Below are positions 46,858 to 59,881 of a stretch of 64,000 nucleotides of DNA, piece after piece (position 1 is the stretch's first letter; each line of letters starts with the position of its first letter). The stretch is taken from contig OU744725.1 in NCBI GenBank assembly GCA_916613615.1, positions 61,946,575 through 62,010,574 of the forward strand, read 5' to 3'. Source of the stretch: Steromphala cineraria (lineage: Eukaryota; Mollusca; Gastropoda; Trochida; Trochidae). A program made the translations under genes and the position numbers. The notes under the pieces are model-generated. The model saw only the letters and a list, made by a program, of their open reading frames with translations, made no database searches and was not told the origin of the DNA.

Positions 46858-47194
46858 TTATTAGTTCCTACTAGTTTTAACCTTTTTTTATTAGTTCCTA
46901 CTAGTTTAAACCTTATTTATTAGTTTAAACCTTTTTTATTAGTTCCATCTAGTTTAAATCTTTTTCATTAGTTCCTACTAGTTTAACCTTATTCATTAGT
47001 TCCTACTAGTTTAAACCTTATTTATTAGTTCCTACTAGTTTAAACCTTATTTATTAGTTCCTACTAGTTTAAACCTTTTGTATTAGTTCCTACTAGTTTA
47101 AACCTTTTTTTATTAGTTCCTACTAGTTTAAACCTTTTATATTAGTTCCTACTAGTTTAAACCTTTTTTTATTAGTTCCTACTAGTTTAAACCT
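46858..47194 (+). repeat. minisatellite, 27-30 bp units, first block
   Basis: Units of the form TTAGTTCCTACTAGTTTAAA plus CC(T)n. Each contains ACTAGT overlapping GTTTAAAC. The block is cut off at its right end by element H5. Confidence 0.95.
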
Positions 47195-50100
47195 TTTTTA
47201 GCTCACCTTTACAAAGTAAATGTGAGCTTATGTCATGGCGCTTCGTCCGTCGTCCGTCTGTCTGTCCGTCCGTCCGTCCGTCTGTCTGTCTGTCCGTCCG
47301 TCCGTAAACTTTCAGGAAAAAGACTACTCCTCCTAAACGAATCCAGATATCATTCTGAAATTGTAGTATGTTATACCCATGGTGATTCCTCACAGAAAGG
47401 TAGATGTTTCAGTTTTGAGAATCCAAGATGGCCGCCATGGCAGCCATATTGAATTTTCAATTAGATTTCATGAAAAAGACTACTCCTCCTTTACCAATCC
47501 AGATACCATTCTGAAATTGTAGTATGTTATACCCATGGTGATTCCTCACAGAAAGGTAGACGTTTCGGTTTTGAGAATCCAAGATGGCCGTCATGGCAGC
47601 CATATTGAATTTTCAATTAGATTTCATGAAAAAGACTACTCCTCCTATACGAATCCAGATACCATTCTGAAATTGTAGTATGTTATACCCATGGTGATTC
47701 CTCACAGAAAGGTAGATGTTTCAGTTTTGAGAATCCAAGATGGCTGCCAGTGCAGCCATATTGAATTTTCAATTAGATTTCATGAAAAAGACTACTCCTC
47801 CTATACGAATCCAGATATCATTCTGAAATTGTAGTATATTATACCCATGGTGATTCCTCACAGAAAGGTAGATGTTTCAGTTTTGAGAATCCAAGATGGC
47901 CGCCAGTGCAGCCATATTGAATTTTCAATTAGATTTCACGAAAAAGACTACTCCTCCTATACAAATCCAGATACCATTCTGAAATTGTAGTATGTTATAC
48001 CCAAGGTGATTCCTCACAGAAAGGTAGATGTTCCAGTTTTGAGAATCCAAGATGGCTGCCATGGGAGCCATATTGAATTTTCAATTAGATTTCATGAAAA
48101 AGACTACTTCTCCTAAACCAATCTAGATATACTTTCTAAATTGTAGTATGTTATACCTATAGTGATTCCGCACAGAAAGGTAGACGTTTCAGTTTTGAGA
48201 ATCCAAGATGGCCGCAAAAGCAGCCATATTGACTTTTCAGCTGCAATGACACATCATTATTATTAAATTTTAAGCTTTCATCAAGTGATCACTTGCATCA
48301 AATAAATTCTCTAATTTGAACTTACTAATCATAATATTATCTTGAATATGGAATATTTAAGATTGTCATGCAAGTTGCTCTATATTTTTAAGTGTTTTTA
48401 AAAAAAAATTAAGATATATAAGACAAACATAATTAATTAATTTGCTTAAAATCTTCATGGCAACTAGCTGCAAAAACCCAATCACATTAAACATCATGTT
48501 AAATTTTAAACAATGGTATCTCCCTTATATTCCTTTAAATACCACACATAAGGGGTCAACCAGAGTTCAGATATGCCTCTAGAGTCCACAGTGTTTATTC
48601 TAATACACATCCTGATACAGGCTGCAAGCATCACAGTGTCAGCTGCTAGTCTGTTGCATAATCTGACCCAATTGATATTGCAGAGCAATATGCTATATGG
48701 CCATGTGTATACAATAAGAGTTATGGAAATTAGACTTGTAATCTCATGACAGTGATATGTTCTTTCTAAGAATAACAACTTACACAAAAGTTGTCATCAA
48801 TAAGTTTTGTGTTTAGCAATCTTCATGATAAGTTGATGTGGAAAGAGTTATTTTGTATCAGGTTCCATTTCCTGTGTTTACTCATATTTATACCATTTCT
48901 ATATCTAACAGAAGTTCTTCTTGACACAAAATCAATTTAGGACATAAGCTAACTATGTTTTGTGAAATTATATATATTTTTCACAACAATGCATGTTCTC
49001 TCCCGTCAAGTTTTTAAATACCACACATAAGGGCTTAGCCAGAGTTCAGGTTTACATGCTCAGCACACTATTCTTCTCCAAATACACAAAGCCAAATCCC
49101 CAAATTGCTACACTCTCCTTAAGGATCTGGGGCTAGCAGCCCTGCCTGCTTGTATGTTGCTTAGTTATCTTTACTTATGGGTAATTGATAAATACAACAT
49201 AATGATGTATGGCAATTATCATGTCTAAGCAATGGACTTTATGGAAAGTATATAAATTGACTTTATGAAAAGTATACTTGTATTCTATTAATAATAATAC
49301 TTTTTACAAATAACAATTTAAACAAGTCAAGAATCAGCTTTTGTGTACAACAATCTGCAAGATGAGTTAATATTAATAAGTGAAGAATCTGCTTTTATGT
49401 ACAGTAATCTACATAAGTTATTGTAGAAAGAGGTAATTTGTATCAGGTTCCAGTTCCAATACCATATGTTTTATGAAAACCTGTAAAACTAAATGATAAT
49501 TGTATCATGCTGAAGGGGCTCTGGGAACAACATGTCAACATAGAAGTCATTATTTTTCAATTAGATTTCAGGCCAAGTACTTCTCTTACTAAATCAATTA
49601 AGATATCATTCTGAAAAGTGAGTATTTTTTTATATAGTGATTCCTGACAAAGACGCATTCATTTTATTATCAAGAATCCAAGATGGTCAATATGTCATTT
49701 ATATTGAATTTTCAATTAGATTTCATAAAATTCATTGAAAAGAATACATTTCCTGGTCAATCAAATGAATGTGTTTATATTTGTATTGATGCACTTGTTG
49801 TAATATTTATCAACACTATAAATACAGTTACAAAAAACTGTATGAATCATCTTTATCTGCGAACAGCCTGAACCATGAGTGTTTTAATAAATCCTTTTAA
49901 ATAAAACATCTAATGATATCAGTGGGTTACATAATTCCTGACACTTCATAAAAGGCCAAATAACATAGCCAGTGAGGGATCTGATTACGATCTGAACGAT
50001 GATTATCTACCCCTTCTATCCCCCCTTCCCCTCCTCCCCTTTCCTCTCCTGTCCTTCCATTGCAAACCTCTCTTCTATCCCTCCTTTCCCCTCCTATCCT

Positions 50101-50997
50101 CCAGCCCCTCTCCTGCAACTCCCCTCCTAATATCTGTATTGCATACTGAATTAAGGGGAAGACACTCACATTATGGAATAACAGTAACTTACATAAGAGG
50201 ATAAGTTACATAAGCTACATGCAGGTGCAAGAGGTCATCACAGGTCATCATATCTAGTAATTAGCATAAACCCCCATGTGGCTAGCCTATTCTGACCAAT
50301 CAGATTGCACTAACATATGTCAAGATTTAAGATATTCAGAAATCTTCAGTTAGAATCACATGAGACATTGACCTGGACAGTTTACTTTGGCAATTGGACT
50401 TATCACTAGTTGAATTTGTGATTTGTGTCAGAGGGATATATTCCAAATGTTTATGTGCATCTTTTTTTTAGTTCTTTGGAAGTTGAGAGTGTGACTAATC
50501 TAACATTGGATTAACCAGTTTGTTGACTTTTGTGATTGTGTTTGAAAACTTTGGTACTGTACAAGTACTTTTAAGAAAGAATTCTTGAGATTTTCGGGAC
50601 TATTTCTTGACTTCAAGAGTCACAAAACCTGTTATTATTGATTGACATTTAAATGAATACTCCTAAACCAATCAAGATAATGAAATTAATATGGATGCCC
50701 ACATATAAGTAACATTTTGAAGATTAAAAAATACAAGATGGTCACCAATTCAGCCATAGATATACAAAAAAGTTATACAAAAACCTACTGCTTGTTAACA
50801 AATCATGATTTATTAACATTCTTGTATTAATGTTTGTTCGTGCTCTAATTTTTTCCAACAGAAGACTAGCATTTTAAAAGATACAAAAATCATGATGGCA
50901 GCCATAATCAATTATCATATAAAATATGGTTACACAATTAAACTATATTACCACATCATTCATTTTAAGGTGAGCTTCTGTACCCTCGGTACTTTTA
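47195..50997 (+). mobile_element. Helitron-like 'pearl'-type element, long form, copy H5, inside the minisatellite
   Basis: A complete 3.8-kb copy: 5' TTTTTAGCTCACCTTTACAA, a CCGT/CTGT run at about 47246-47304, about six 156-bp core units to about 48240, a tail with a C/T-rich tract at 50010-50120, and the 3' GTACC/GGTAC hairpin near 50980. Both flanks are the same minisatellite, so its insertion point is defined to within the T-rich spacer of a unit. Confidence 0.8.
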
Positions 50998-52028
50998 TTA
51001 TTAGTTCCTTCAAGTTTAAGCCTTTTATATAAGTTCCTACTAGTATAAAAACCTTTTTTATTAGTTCCTACTAGTTTAAACCTTTTGTATTAGTTCCTAC
51101 TAGTTTAAACTTTTTGTATTAGTTCCTACTAGTTTAAACCTTATTTATTAGTACCTACTATTTTAAACCTTTTTGATTAGTTCCTACTAGTTTAAACCTT
51201 TTGTATTAGTTCCTACTAGTTTAACCTTATTCATTAGTTCCTACTAGTTTAAACCTTATTTATTAGTTCCTACTTGTTTAAACCTTATTTATTAGTTCCT
51301 ACTAGTTTAAACCTTTTGTATTAGTTCCTACTAGTTTAAACCTTTTTTTATTAGTTCCTACTAGTTTAAACCTTTTATATTAGTTCCTACTAGTTTAAAC
51401 CTTTTTTTATTAGTTCCTACTAGTTTAAACCTTTTTTATTAGTTCCTACTAGTTTAAACCTTTTTTTATTAGTTCCTACTAGTTTAAACCTTTTATATTA
51501 GTTCCTACTAGTTTAAACCTTTTTTTATTAGTTCCTACTAGTTTAAACCTTTTTTATTAGTTCCTTCAAGTTTAAGCCTTTTATATAAGTTCCTACTAGT
51601 TTAAACCTTTTTTATTAGTTCCTACTAGTTTAAACCTTATTTATTAGTACCTACTATTTTAAACCTTTTTGATTAGTTCCTACTAGTTTAAACCTTTTGT
51701 ATTAGTTCCTACTAGTTTAAACCTTATTTATTAGTTCCTACTAGTTTAAACTTTTTATATTAGTTCCTATTAGTTTTAACCTTTTTTATTAGTTCCTACT
51801 AGTTTAAACCTTTTTTTATAAGTTCTGACTAGTTTAAACCTTATTTATTAGTTCCTACTAGTTTAAACCTTTTGTATTAGTTCCTACTAGTTTAAACCTT
51901 ATTTATTAGTACCTACTATTTTAAACCTTTTTGATTAGTTCCTACTAGTTTAAACCTTTTGTATTAGTTCCTACTAGTTTAACCTTATTCATTAGTTCCT
52001 ACTAGTTTAAACCTTATTTATTAGTTCC
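50998..52028 (+). repeat. minisatellite, middle block
   Basis: About 1.03 kb of the same 27-30 bp unit between H5 and H6. A group of variant units ('TTCCTTCAAGTTTAAGCC', 'GTACCTACTATTTTAAACC') appears more than once in the same order, indicating higher-order duplication within the array. Confidence 0.95.
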
Positions 52029-53968
52029 GTCTGTCCGTCCGTCCGTCCGTCTGTCCGTCCGTCCGTAAACTTTCACGAAAAAGACTACTCCTCCTAAACG
52101 AATTCAGATATCATTCTGAAATTGTAGTATGTTATACCCATGGTGATTCCCCACAGAAAGGTAGACGTTTCAGTTTTGAGAATCCAAGATGGCCGCCATG
52201 ACAGCCATATTGAATTTTCAATTAGATTTCATGAAAAAGACTACTCCTTCTAAACGAATACAGATATCATTCTGAAATTGTAATATGTTATACCCATGGT
52301 GATTCCTCACAGAAAGGTAGACGTTTCAGTTTTGAGAATCCAAGATGGCCGCCATGACAGCCATATTGAATTTTCAATTAGATTTCATGAAAAAGACTAC
52401 TCCTCCTAAACGAATTCAGATATCATTCTGAAATTGTAGTATGTTATACCTATGGTGATTCCGCACAGAAAGGTAGACGTTTCAGTTTTGAGAATCCAAG
52501 ATGGCCGCCATGGCAGCCATATTGAATTTTCAATTAGATTTCATGACAAAGACTATTTCTCCTAAACCAATCTAGATATCATTTTTATATTGTAGTATGT
52601 TATACCTATAGTGATTCCGCACAGAAAGGTAGACGTTTCAGTTTTTAGAATCCAAGATGGCCGCAATAGCAGCCATATTTACTTTTCAGCTGCAGATGAC
52701 ACATCATTATTATTAAATTTTAAGCTTTCATCAAGTGATCACTGGCACCATATAAATTCTCTAATTTGAACTTACTAATCATAATATTATTAAGATTGTT
52801 GTGCAAGTTGTTCTATATTTTTAAGTGTTTCTAAAAAAAATTAAGATGAAAGACAAACATAATTGATTAATTTGTTTAAAATCTTTATGGCAACTAGCTG
52901 CAAAAACCAAATCACATTAAACACATTAAATTTTAAACAATGGTATTTCCCTTTTATTCCTTTAAATACCACACATAAGGGGTCAACCAGAGTTCAGATA
53001 TTCCACTATGCTGTCTTATACACATCCCAAGGCAGGCTGCTAGCATCACAGTGTCAGCTGCTAGTCTGTTGCATAATCAACCTGACCCAATTGATATGGT
53101 AGAGCATTATGCTATATGGCCATGGCCCATGTGTATGTTATGTGCAAAAGTTATAGACTTGTATTCTCATGACAGTGATATGTTCTTTCTAAGAATAACA
53201 ACTTACACAATACATGATAAGTTGATGTGGAATAAATATGCAGATGAAAATCGAAAAGGGTTTAGTAAGAAAAGTAAGGAAATTTGATTTGTCATATCTC
53301 TCTGTTGATTTGACAATGCAGAAATGTTTACCATTATAGTACTGTATGAGTGTTAAATAAATTGATACTTTAATGAAAGACATCTCATGGTCACTTGACA
53401 TGTAAATATTATGTGAACAAAATAAACATGTCTTATGCATTGCTGTGTTTATGACTTTCCTCTCAATCAGTCATTCATTTTCCTTGAAAAATCTGTACTT
53501 TTGGGATTCTCAATATCCCATGCAGCATAACAATCAGTGAAATAATCTTGAAATCATATTAATGATTCACTACAAAACAAATGTAAGTGCCCACCATCCT
53601 GTAAGTAATGAATGACATTTAAATGGATACACCTAAACCAATCAAGATATCATAATGAAATTAATACGGATGCCCACATAAAAGTAGGATTTTGAAGATT
53701 AAAAAGTACAAGATGGTCACCAATTCAGCCATAGATATACAAAAAAGTAATACAAAAACCTACTGCTTGTTAACTTATCATGATTTATCATTCGTGTATT
53801 AATGTTTGTTCAAGCTCTAGTCGTTTCCAAAAGAAGACTAGTATTTTAAAAGATAAAAAAATCATGATGGCAGCCATAATCAATTATATAAAAGATGGTT
53901 ACATGTATAATTAAACCAATACCACATCATTCATTTTAAGGTGAGCTTCTGTACCCTCGGTACTTTTA
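52029..53968 (+). mobile_element. Helitron-like element, short form, 5'-truncated copy H6
   Basis: The minisatellite breaks directly into GTCTGTCCGTCCGTCC without the AGCTCACC terminus. Three to four 156-bp core units, a tail matching H2 and an intact 3' end (AAGGTGAGCTTCTGTACC, hairpin) follow. Confidence 0.75.
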
Positions 53969-54913
53969 TTTATAAGTTCTGACTAGTTTAAACCTTTTTT
54001 TTATTAGTACCTACTTGTTTAAACCTTTTTTATAAGTTCCTACTAGTTTAAACCTTATTTTATCAGTTCCTACTAGTTTTAACCTTTTTTATTAGTTCCT
54101 ACTAGTTAAAACCTTTTTTTATTAGTTCCTGCTAGTTTAAACCTTTTATATTAGTTCCTACTAGTTTAAACTTCTTTTTATTAGTTCCTACTAGTTTAAA
54201 CCTTTTTTATTAGTTCCTACTAGTTTTAACCTTTTTTATTAGTTCCTACTAGTTTAAACCTTATTTTATTAGTTCCTACTAGTTTAAACCTGTTATATTA
54301 GTTCCTACTAGTTAAAACCTTTTGTATTAGTTCCTACTAGTTAAAACCTTATTTTATTAGTTCCTACTAGTTTAAACCTTATTTTATTAGTTCCTACTTC
54401 CTACTAGTTTAAACCTTAATTTATTAGTTCCTACTAGTTTAAACCTTTTTCATTAGTTCCTACTAGTTTAAACCTTTTGTATCAGTTCCTACTAGTTTAA
54501 ACCTTATTTATTAGTTCCTACTAGTTTAAACCTTTTGTATTAGTTCCTACTAGTTTAAACCTTTTTTTATTAGTTCCTACTAGTTTAAACCTTTTTTATT
54601 AGTTCCTATTAGTTTTAACCTTATTTATTAGTTCCTACTAGTTTAAACCTTTTGTATTAGTTCCTACTAGTTTAAACCTTTTGTATTAGTTCCTACTAGT
54701 TTAAACCTTTTTTTATTAGTTCCTACTAGTTTAAACCTTATTTTATTAGTTCCTACTAGTTTAAACCTTTTTTATGAGTACCTACTAGTTTAAACCTTTT
54801 TTATTAGTTCCTACTAGTTTAAACCTTTTTTATTAGATCCTATTAGTTTTAACCTTATTTATTAGTTCCTACTAGTTTAAACCTTTTCTTATTAGTTCCT
54901 ATTAGTTTAAACT
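53969..54913 (+). repeat. minisatellite, third block
   Basis: About 0.95 kb of the same unit after H6. It ends abruptly at AGTTTAAACTGCGCG. Confidence 0.95.
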
Positions 54914-55817
54914 GCGCGTTTAAAATGCGCATATCTTTCAACAAATTTAAACGTTAGTGAACTGTGAGATTTTGAATAACAACTGAAAATAAGAAATAAA
55001 TATCATATTGTCGTTGAACTGTCCTTTATACAAATTTAACATTGATTGCTAAACCTGCCAATCACATGGTTGGTTGTTCAATTAAACGTACAAATAATGG
55101 CATTTAATGAATATAAATCATAGTAATAAAGAAATATGATTATAAATACATTTCAAATTCAAATTTTCAAACATAGATCTACAAACATTTGGGAAGCAGT
55201 TCTATAGTATTATATTCAGTCTACACTTAAGCTCTACCTGACCAAAAGTATATTATTGTAATTTATGCAAAAGCATGAAACTACAGAATTTGAACGGTTG
55301 AATGTAATTTGTTACAGATAATTCTCTAGATGAAATTATTAGGGCGAAGAAAAATATAAAGTTACTATGTTGTATGTATTTTAATGTGTTTTTCAAACAT
55401 TTGGTAATAATCGATCTCTATTAACCCTTCTATAATTATACATACACCACGTGGTGTGGTTATCAGGTCAATATCAGAGGTAAACTATTTCGTATAACCA
55501 AGCGTGCGATGGTTATATTGTATAACCTTACCTCTTCACATCCAAGGTGCGTTTGTCGATATGTTCTCGGTTCGATACCACAAACAAGTTCGGCTTCGCC
55601 TCACTTCTTTGTGGTATCGAACCCGAAAGAACTTACAACCACTGTGTTTTAGGGTACGTCAAGGTACCCAATACCTTGAAATGTTGACTTTGTATCAAAA
55701 ACATATACGAAAGAATACATAATATCAAAACAATTTTGAAACGAAGTTTATTTACAGATTTATAAATTATTTTCATATAAAATGCATCACATGGTGATAT
55801 CATTTTGTGCTTTGTGC
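54914..55817. other. intergenic with one strong hairpin
   Basis: GGTTCGATACCACAAA (55569-55584) pairs exactly with TTTGTGGTATCGAACC (55608-55623). Nothing else recognised; the 72-codon ORF over the hairpin is not credible. Confidence 0.5.
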
Positions 55818-57153
55818 TTATCCATGATGAATGCAGACCTCAAGGTCTTCTAGTATTTTCATCATAACACTCACACACACATTCACGTCGTTCTCGATTA
55901 GCTGAAAAGCTTCAGCAAGTAGGACACGGAATCCAAGTGAACAGTGTTCCCAATACTTTGAGAAGCTGAAATCTGTTCCATTCATAGGGTCCTTGTTGAG
56001 TTATCCATATTAAAGTCGACTTTAATGTTGTTTGGATAGTCAATCAAGTGTCCATATATGTAGTCCCTGAAATAAAAGTTTAAGTTGTTGAAATTAAACA
56101 CCGGCGACCTTTGTAAATTGCTTATCGATGCTTGACTTTAATGCTTAATGTTGATCCCTCTCTAGGTATCAATATTTTTGCTAATTTTATTTCAAAACGT
56201 TTTGAATCTGACTTATGAATAACGTTTCATACGTTTTAATGGACCAATCATATTTTAAAGATGAATGTCGAATAATGTGATTAATTGTAAGAAAGAAACA
56301 TGCTAAATAATTACGGTTTCAGAGTAATAAGCTTATAAGCACCTTGTTACATTATTTATCAATATTATGTACACATTGTTTATGTACTTTACTAAATGAT
56401 ATTGAAAATAATAATTACATTAAGAATCATTGTTCAACAGCAAAATGCATACATATTAACTTGGTTGTTGACGGCTTGTTTAAAGAGACACATAGTATGT
56501 TGATAGGATCACATATGTCAAATTTTGAAATCAATGCTATTACACCGGGAACCACTAACTGTTACTGAAAATAACAAGTTAGAGGTCAATCAGTACATTA
56601 GAGCGAAAACACGGCGATTCAAAGTCGGGATTTTGATCGAAAACCGGACAATGTGGCTCGAGTGGCGCGCGCAAATTCGCCAAACGTAATTTTGAAACCT
56701 TGTCATAAGCTGACAGAAAGATATATTCGATTAGATAGTGTTTATTAGGTATTGTAACTAATAGGTAGATTAATTGGATGCATAATTTCGAATATTAAAC
56801 GTATTTGGGATGGTTTTTTTATATTTATCCATAAAATCAAGCATTTTTGAGATATTATGCATAAATGGATATATTTGCAAGTCCAGTGATGAGATATGAA
56901 CTTCAATCAGCATATTAGATATTTTGTTGTAGCTTATCAAAACCAAATAAACTTTTAAGAAAGATACTCTGTGTCACATTAACATACGTCAACATTTTCG
57001 TAGATCCACGCATAAATAACATTCAACAGCAAATACATGAACATACTGAAAAGTTCAACTCACCTTTACTTCCTCCTGAAAACCTTGAAACGAGGCCATA
57101 AATTTGTTAAAAATATGAGACCACTTCATTTTCCTCTCCACCTCTTCAAACCA
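55818..57153 (-). pseudogene. possible exons of an unrecognised gene, apparently frameshifted
   Basis: Minus-strand exon candidate 56066-55818 follows a good acceptor (TTTTATTTCAG). It reads DYIYGHLIDYPNNIKVDFNM then a stop. Shifting one frame near 55995 continues KDPMNGTDFSFSKYWEHCSL and on for about 59 codons to a stop at 55818. A second candidate, about 57153-57064, reads WFEEVERKMKWSHIFNKFMA and ends EEVK before a GTGAGT donor. The two do not join in phase directly, so an exon is missed or the gene is broken. 61259 carries another donor (CAAGAAG|gtaagc) that could belong to a first exon. No family recognised. Confidence 0.35.
56067..57063. other. intron or intergenic, nothing recognised
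   Basis: AT-rich; the 74-codon plus-strand ORF lacks features. Confidence 0.3.
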
Positions 57154-57602
57154 TGTGCTTTCGATTGTTTAGAGCTCGTGCTAATTTACTTAAAATCCGT
57201 GCATCACGTGATGAAATTGACAACGTCCGTGTAGCAACACCTTTTGCTTCATAAAGAGGGAAATATTTAATGGACTGAATAGTGTATTAAACATTAAGAA
57301 TATCATTTGCCATAAATCACAATATCGGGGACGTTTTTGACAAATTGTATTCACATTATTTAATTTCAGTTCAATGTAAAATTTTGGTGTTTTTCTATAA
57401 GTCGAAACAACTAAAAACAGATTGCCTCTTGCTCAGATTTGTCTGATTGACAACTTCGCCATGACATTCTCAATCTGCACGTGAAATTCGCGTATATTGT
57501 GCAAATGAAATGTTAAGAAGTTTTATTTTTTACCCCAACACAACACCTATATAATAAATATATATTTGGTTGATGTTCTACTCTAAGCCATGTGGTGTAT
57601 GT

Positions 57603-57699
57603 GAGATAATGACCACATCCTGGTGGCTATCGGATATAACCTTCTCGCTGTCGCTAGAAGGTTATATCCGATACACACTCGGCTGTAGGTCATTATCTC
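57603..57699. repeat. two-stage perfect hairpin
   Basis: The outer arms GAGATAATGACC / GGTCATTATCTC (57603-57614, 57688-57699) enclose inner arms TATCGGATATAACCTTCT / AGAAGGTTATATCCGATA (57628-57645, 57656-57673). All 30 pairs are perfect. It is probably a small foldback element. Confidence 0.85.
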
Positions 57700-57945
57700 A
57701 ACCATGTACGGTTCATCGAAATCTTGCAATATTTTGATCTCGCAATCGCATGTATACCTAAAATAATTGTCAAGACTTCAAGTATCCACTAGCGGTAACG
57801 TGAATAAACGTCCTTTTAGGCTGGGACCACATGGGACTCACCGATCTAAATTTTGTATTGCATACACATACTTTGCTAATCAAATTGATTGCTGCATGTA
57901 AAATCTTGCGTGTAAAAATAGAAACCATTGTTGGAAATTAAGAGG

Positions 57946-58325
57946 GTGTGACGACATTATGCAGGAGCTACCGGAAACAAGTCATGCGTGATACTAGTTT
58001 TCTTTGAATAATAAGAAGTCTTTATCGACATGAACATGAGGGAATCATCATGTTGTAAACTGAATCGTATGATGTGACGATATTATGCAGAAGCTGTTGT
58101 AAACGAGTCATGCGTGATACTAGTTTTCTTTGAATAATAAGAGTTCTGTATCGACATGAACATGAGGGAATCATCATGTTGTAATCTGAATCGTATGGTG
58201 TGACGATATTATGCAGAAGCTGTTGTCAACGAGGCATGTGCAAGACTAGTTTTCTTTAAATAATAAGAAGTCTTTAATGACATGAACATAAGGGAACCAT
58301 CATGTTATGATCTGAATTGTATGAT
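57946..58325 (+). repeat. three tandem copies of a 126-bp unit
   Basis: GTGACGATATTATGCAGAAG begins copies at 57948 (variant), 58074 and 58200, exactly 126 bp apart. Each includes GATACTAGTTTTCTTTGAAT and CATGAACATGAGGGAATCAT. Confidence 0.85.
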
Positions 58326-59060
58326 AAACCTGCAGTAAATTTGAATTGATAGAAATCAGATATCAGAAAAAATACGATTACTATGATGATTTTCAAAACA
58401 ACGAACGGCTTAAGACTAAATGCTAAATATGTTCTTTTACTGTAAAAATGTATCCATTGGGCCTGAACTTAATTTTTTAAATGCCCATTCAGATGCCTGG
58501 GTACCTGGTTGTGAAGCTAAGGCAATGTAAATAATAAAAACGCACCTTAACGTGTAGCTGGGTGTCATTTCACAAGTTAGCTGAGAATTTCAAAACCACC
58601 TTAGCGCCTTAATACTTTAGCATATGATATAGCTAATATCTATAGCATAGTAAGCATTATATCATTAAACAATGATTCCGTCCTGTTTACAGTCACGTGA
58701 AACATAACATTGCATTTAAAATGACTGATGTTTGATAAATCCCATGGTAACGAACAAGTAAAGATGATATGTAAAATGTATTAATGTTGTTTTGCTTTTA
58801 TACCTTTGCAATAACCTACAAACCCGAAATAAACTTTCATTTCTAGTAACGATGTCATTCATAGTATGAAGTGGTCAAAAGAATTATAACATTTTGTATT
58901 AACAAAAACTTTTAGCTTTATTTTGTTTCCACGATTAGTCATTCTGCCACTCGAAACAAGAATAGGAATTATGTGTAAAGCCTTGGCAACAGATGGTGTG
59001 GAAATAAATCAGGGAGTCAGACACTGTAATTGTTATCTCCGGATGTGACTTATTGTTTAA
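58326..59060. other. unassigned sequence, no gene seen
   Basis: No ORF or repeat recognised. Confidence 0.35.
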
Positions 59061-59401
59061 AGGGGCAGTAGCGCGTTTTTATGGGTAATATAAGGTGACG
59101 TCAGGAAATTGAAAGTTAATGGTTCCAATTGAAAGACAATCTTTTTAAGCTAAATGAAGCAGTGATAATTCAAAAATACCATGCGATTCCGTTTTCTTAC
59201 ACAACATAAATTAAAGGTGTTCACACAAAATGGCCGCCAATGGATTTTATGTGAATCTTTATACTTTGTCCTCTGACTATGGCTGACTGACTTGTGTAAT
59301 GAGATTTTTGACACTATCAAAATAATACATTTAGCATAAACGTACAATCATAAGTGAACATTTTAAAATATAAAATTATCAAGAAACGTGCTACTGTCCC
59401 C
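59061..59401 (-). mobile_element. TTAA-flanked MITE, copy B5
   Basis: Termini AGGGGCAGTAGCGCG and CGTGCTACTGTCCCC, with TTAA at 59057-59060 and 59402-59405. Confidence 0.75.
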
Positions 59402-59529
59402 TTAAGACTGTTTCGTACTTACAGTTTTGAAAATGTGTTAGTTTCAAATTTTTCTGATTTATGAATCATGTTCAATTTTGATGTTATTGATAATTGATTG
59501 CTGACTATTTATGATATTTATGAATTTAT

Positions 59530-59881
59530 GGCCACGGGGCCACCAAATATACAATTTATAATCTCAACTAGTTAAGGAGTCTGTACAGAAAGTTTCAGCT
59601 TTCTAGGACTTATGCTTCTGTAGAAGAAGATGAAAATAGGTTTTTAGGCTGTGGCTCCTTTGCCCCTCTGAGGGGCCCCGTACAGGGCCACTAAAGCTTC
59701 AATATTTTAATCCTCACTAGACATGGAGTATGTACACCAAGTTTCAGCTTTCAGGCCTAATGGTTCTGGAGAAGAAGTCGAAAATCCACAAAGTTTACGG
59801 ACGGATGGACGGACAAACGGACAGACGCCGGACACCATGCCATGCCATAAGCCTATCTGGCCTTACAGGCCAGATGAGCTG
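59530..59881 (-). mobile_element. second Helitron-like family (A), truncated copy A2
   Basis: The reverse-oriented 5' end (GGCCAGATGAGCT at the right), a short GGAC run at about 59800-59823 and one to two core units ('GGTTCTGGAGAAGAAGTCGA') match A1. The 3' hairpin end is missing. Confidence 0.6.

Noticed and set aside
46858..54913. CRISPR-like regular array
   Set aside because: Units are contiguous without unique spacers and vary by 1-3 bp in T-run length, and the host is eukaryotic; it is a minisatellite.
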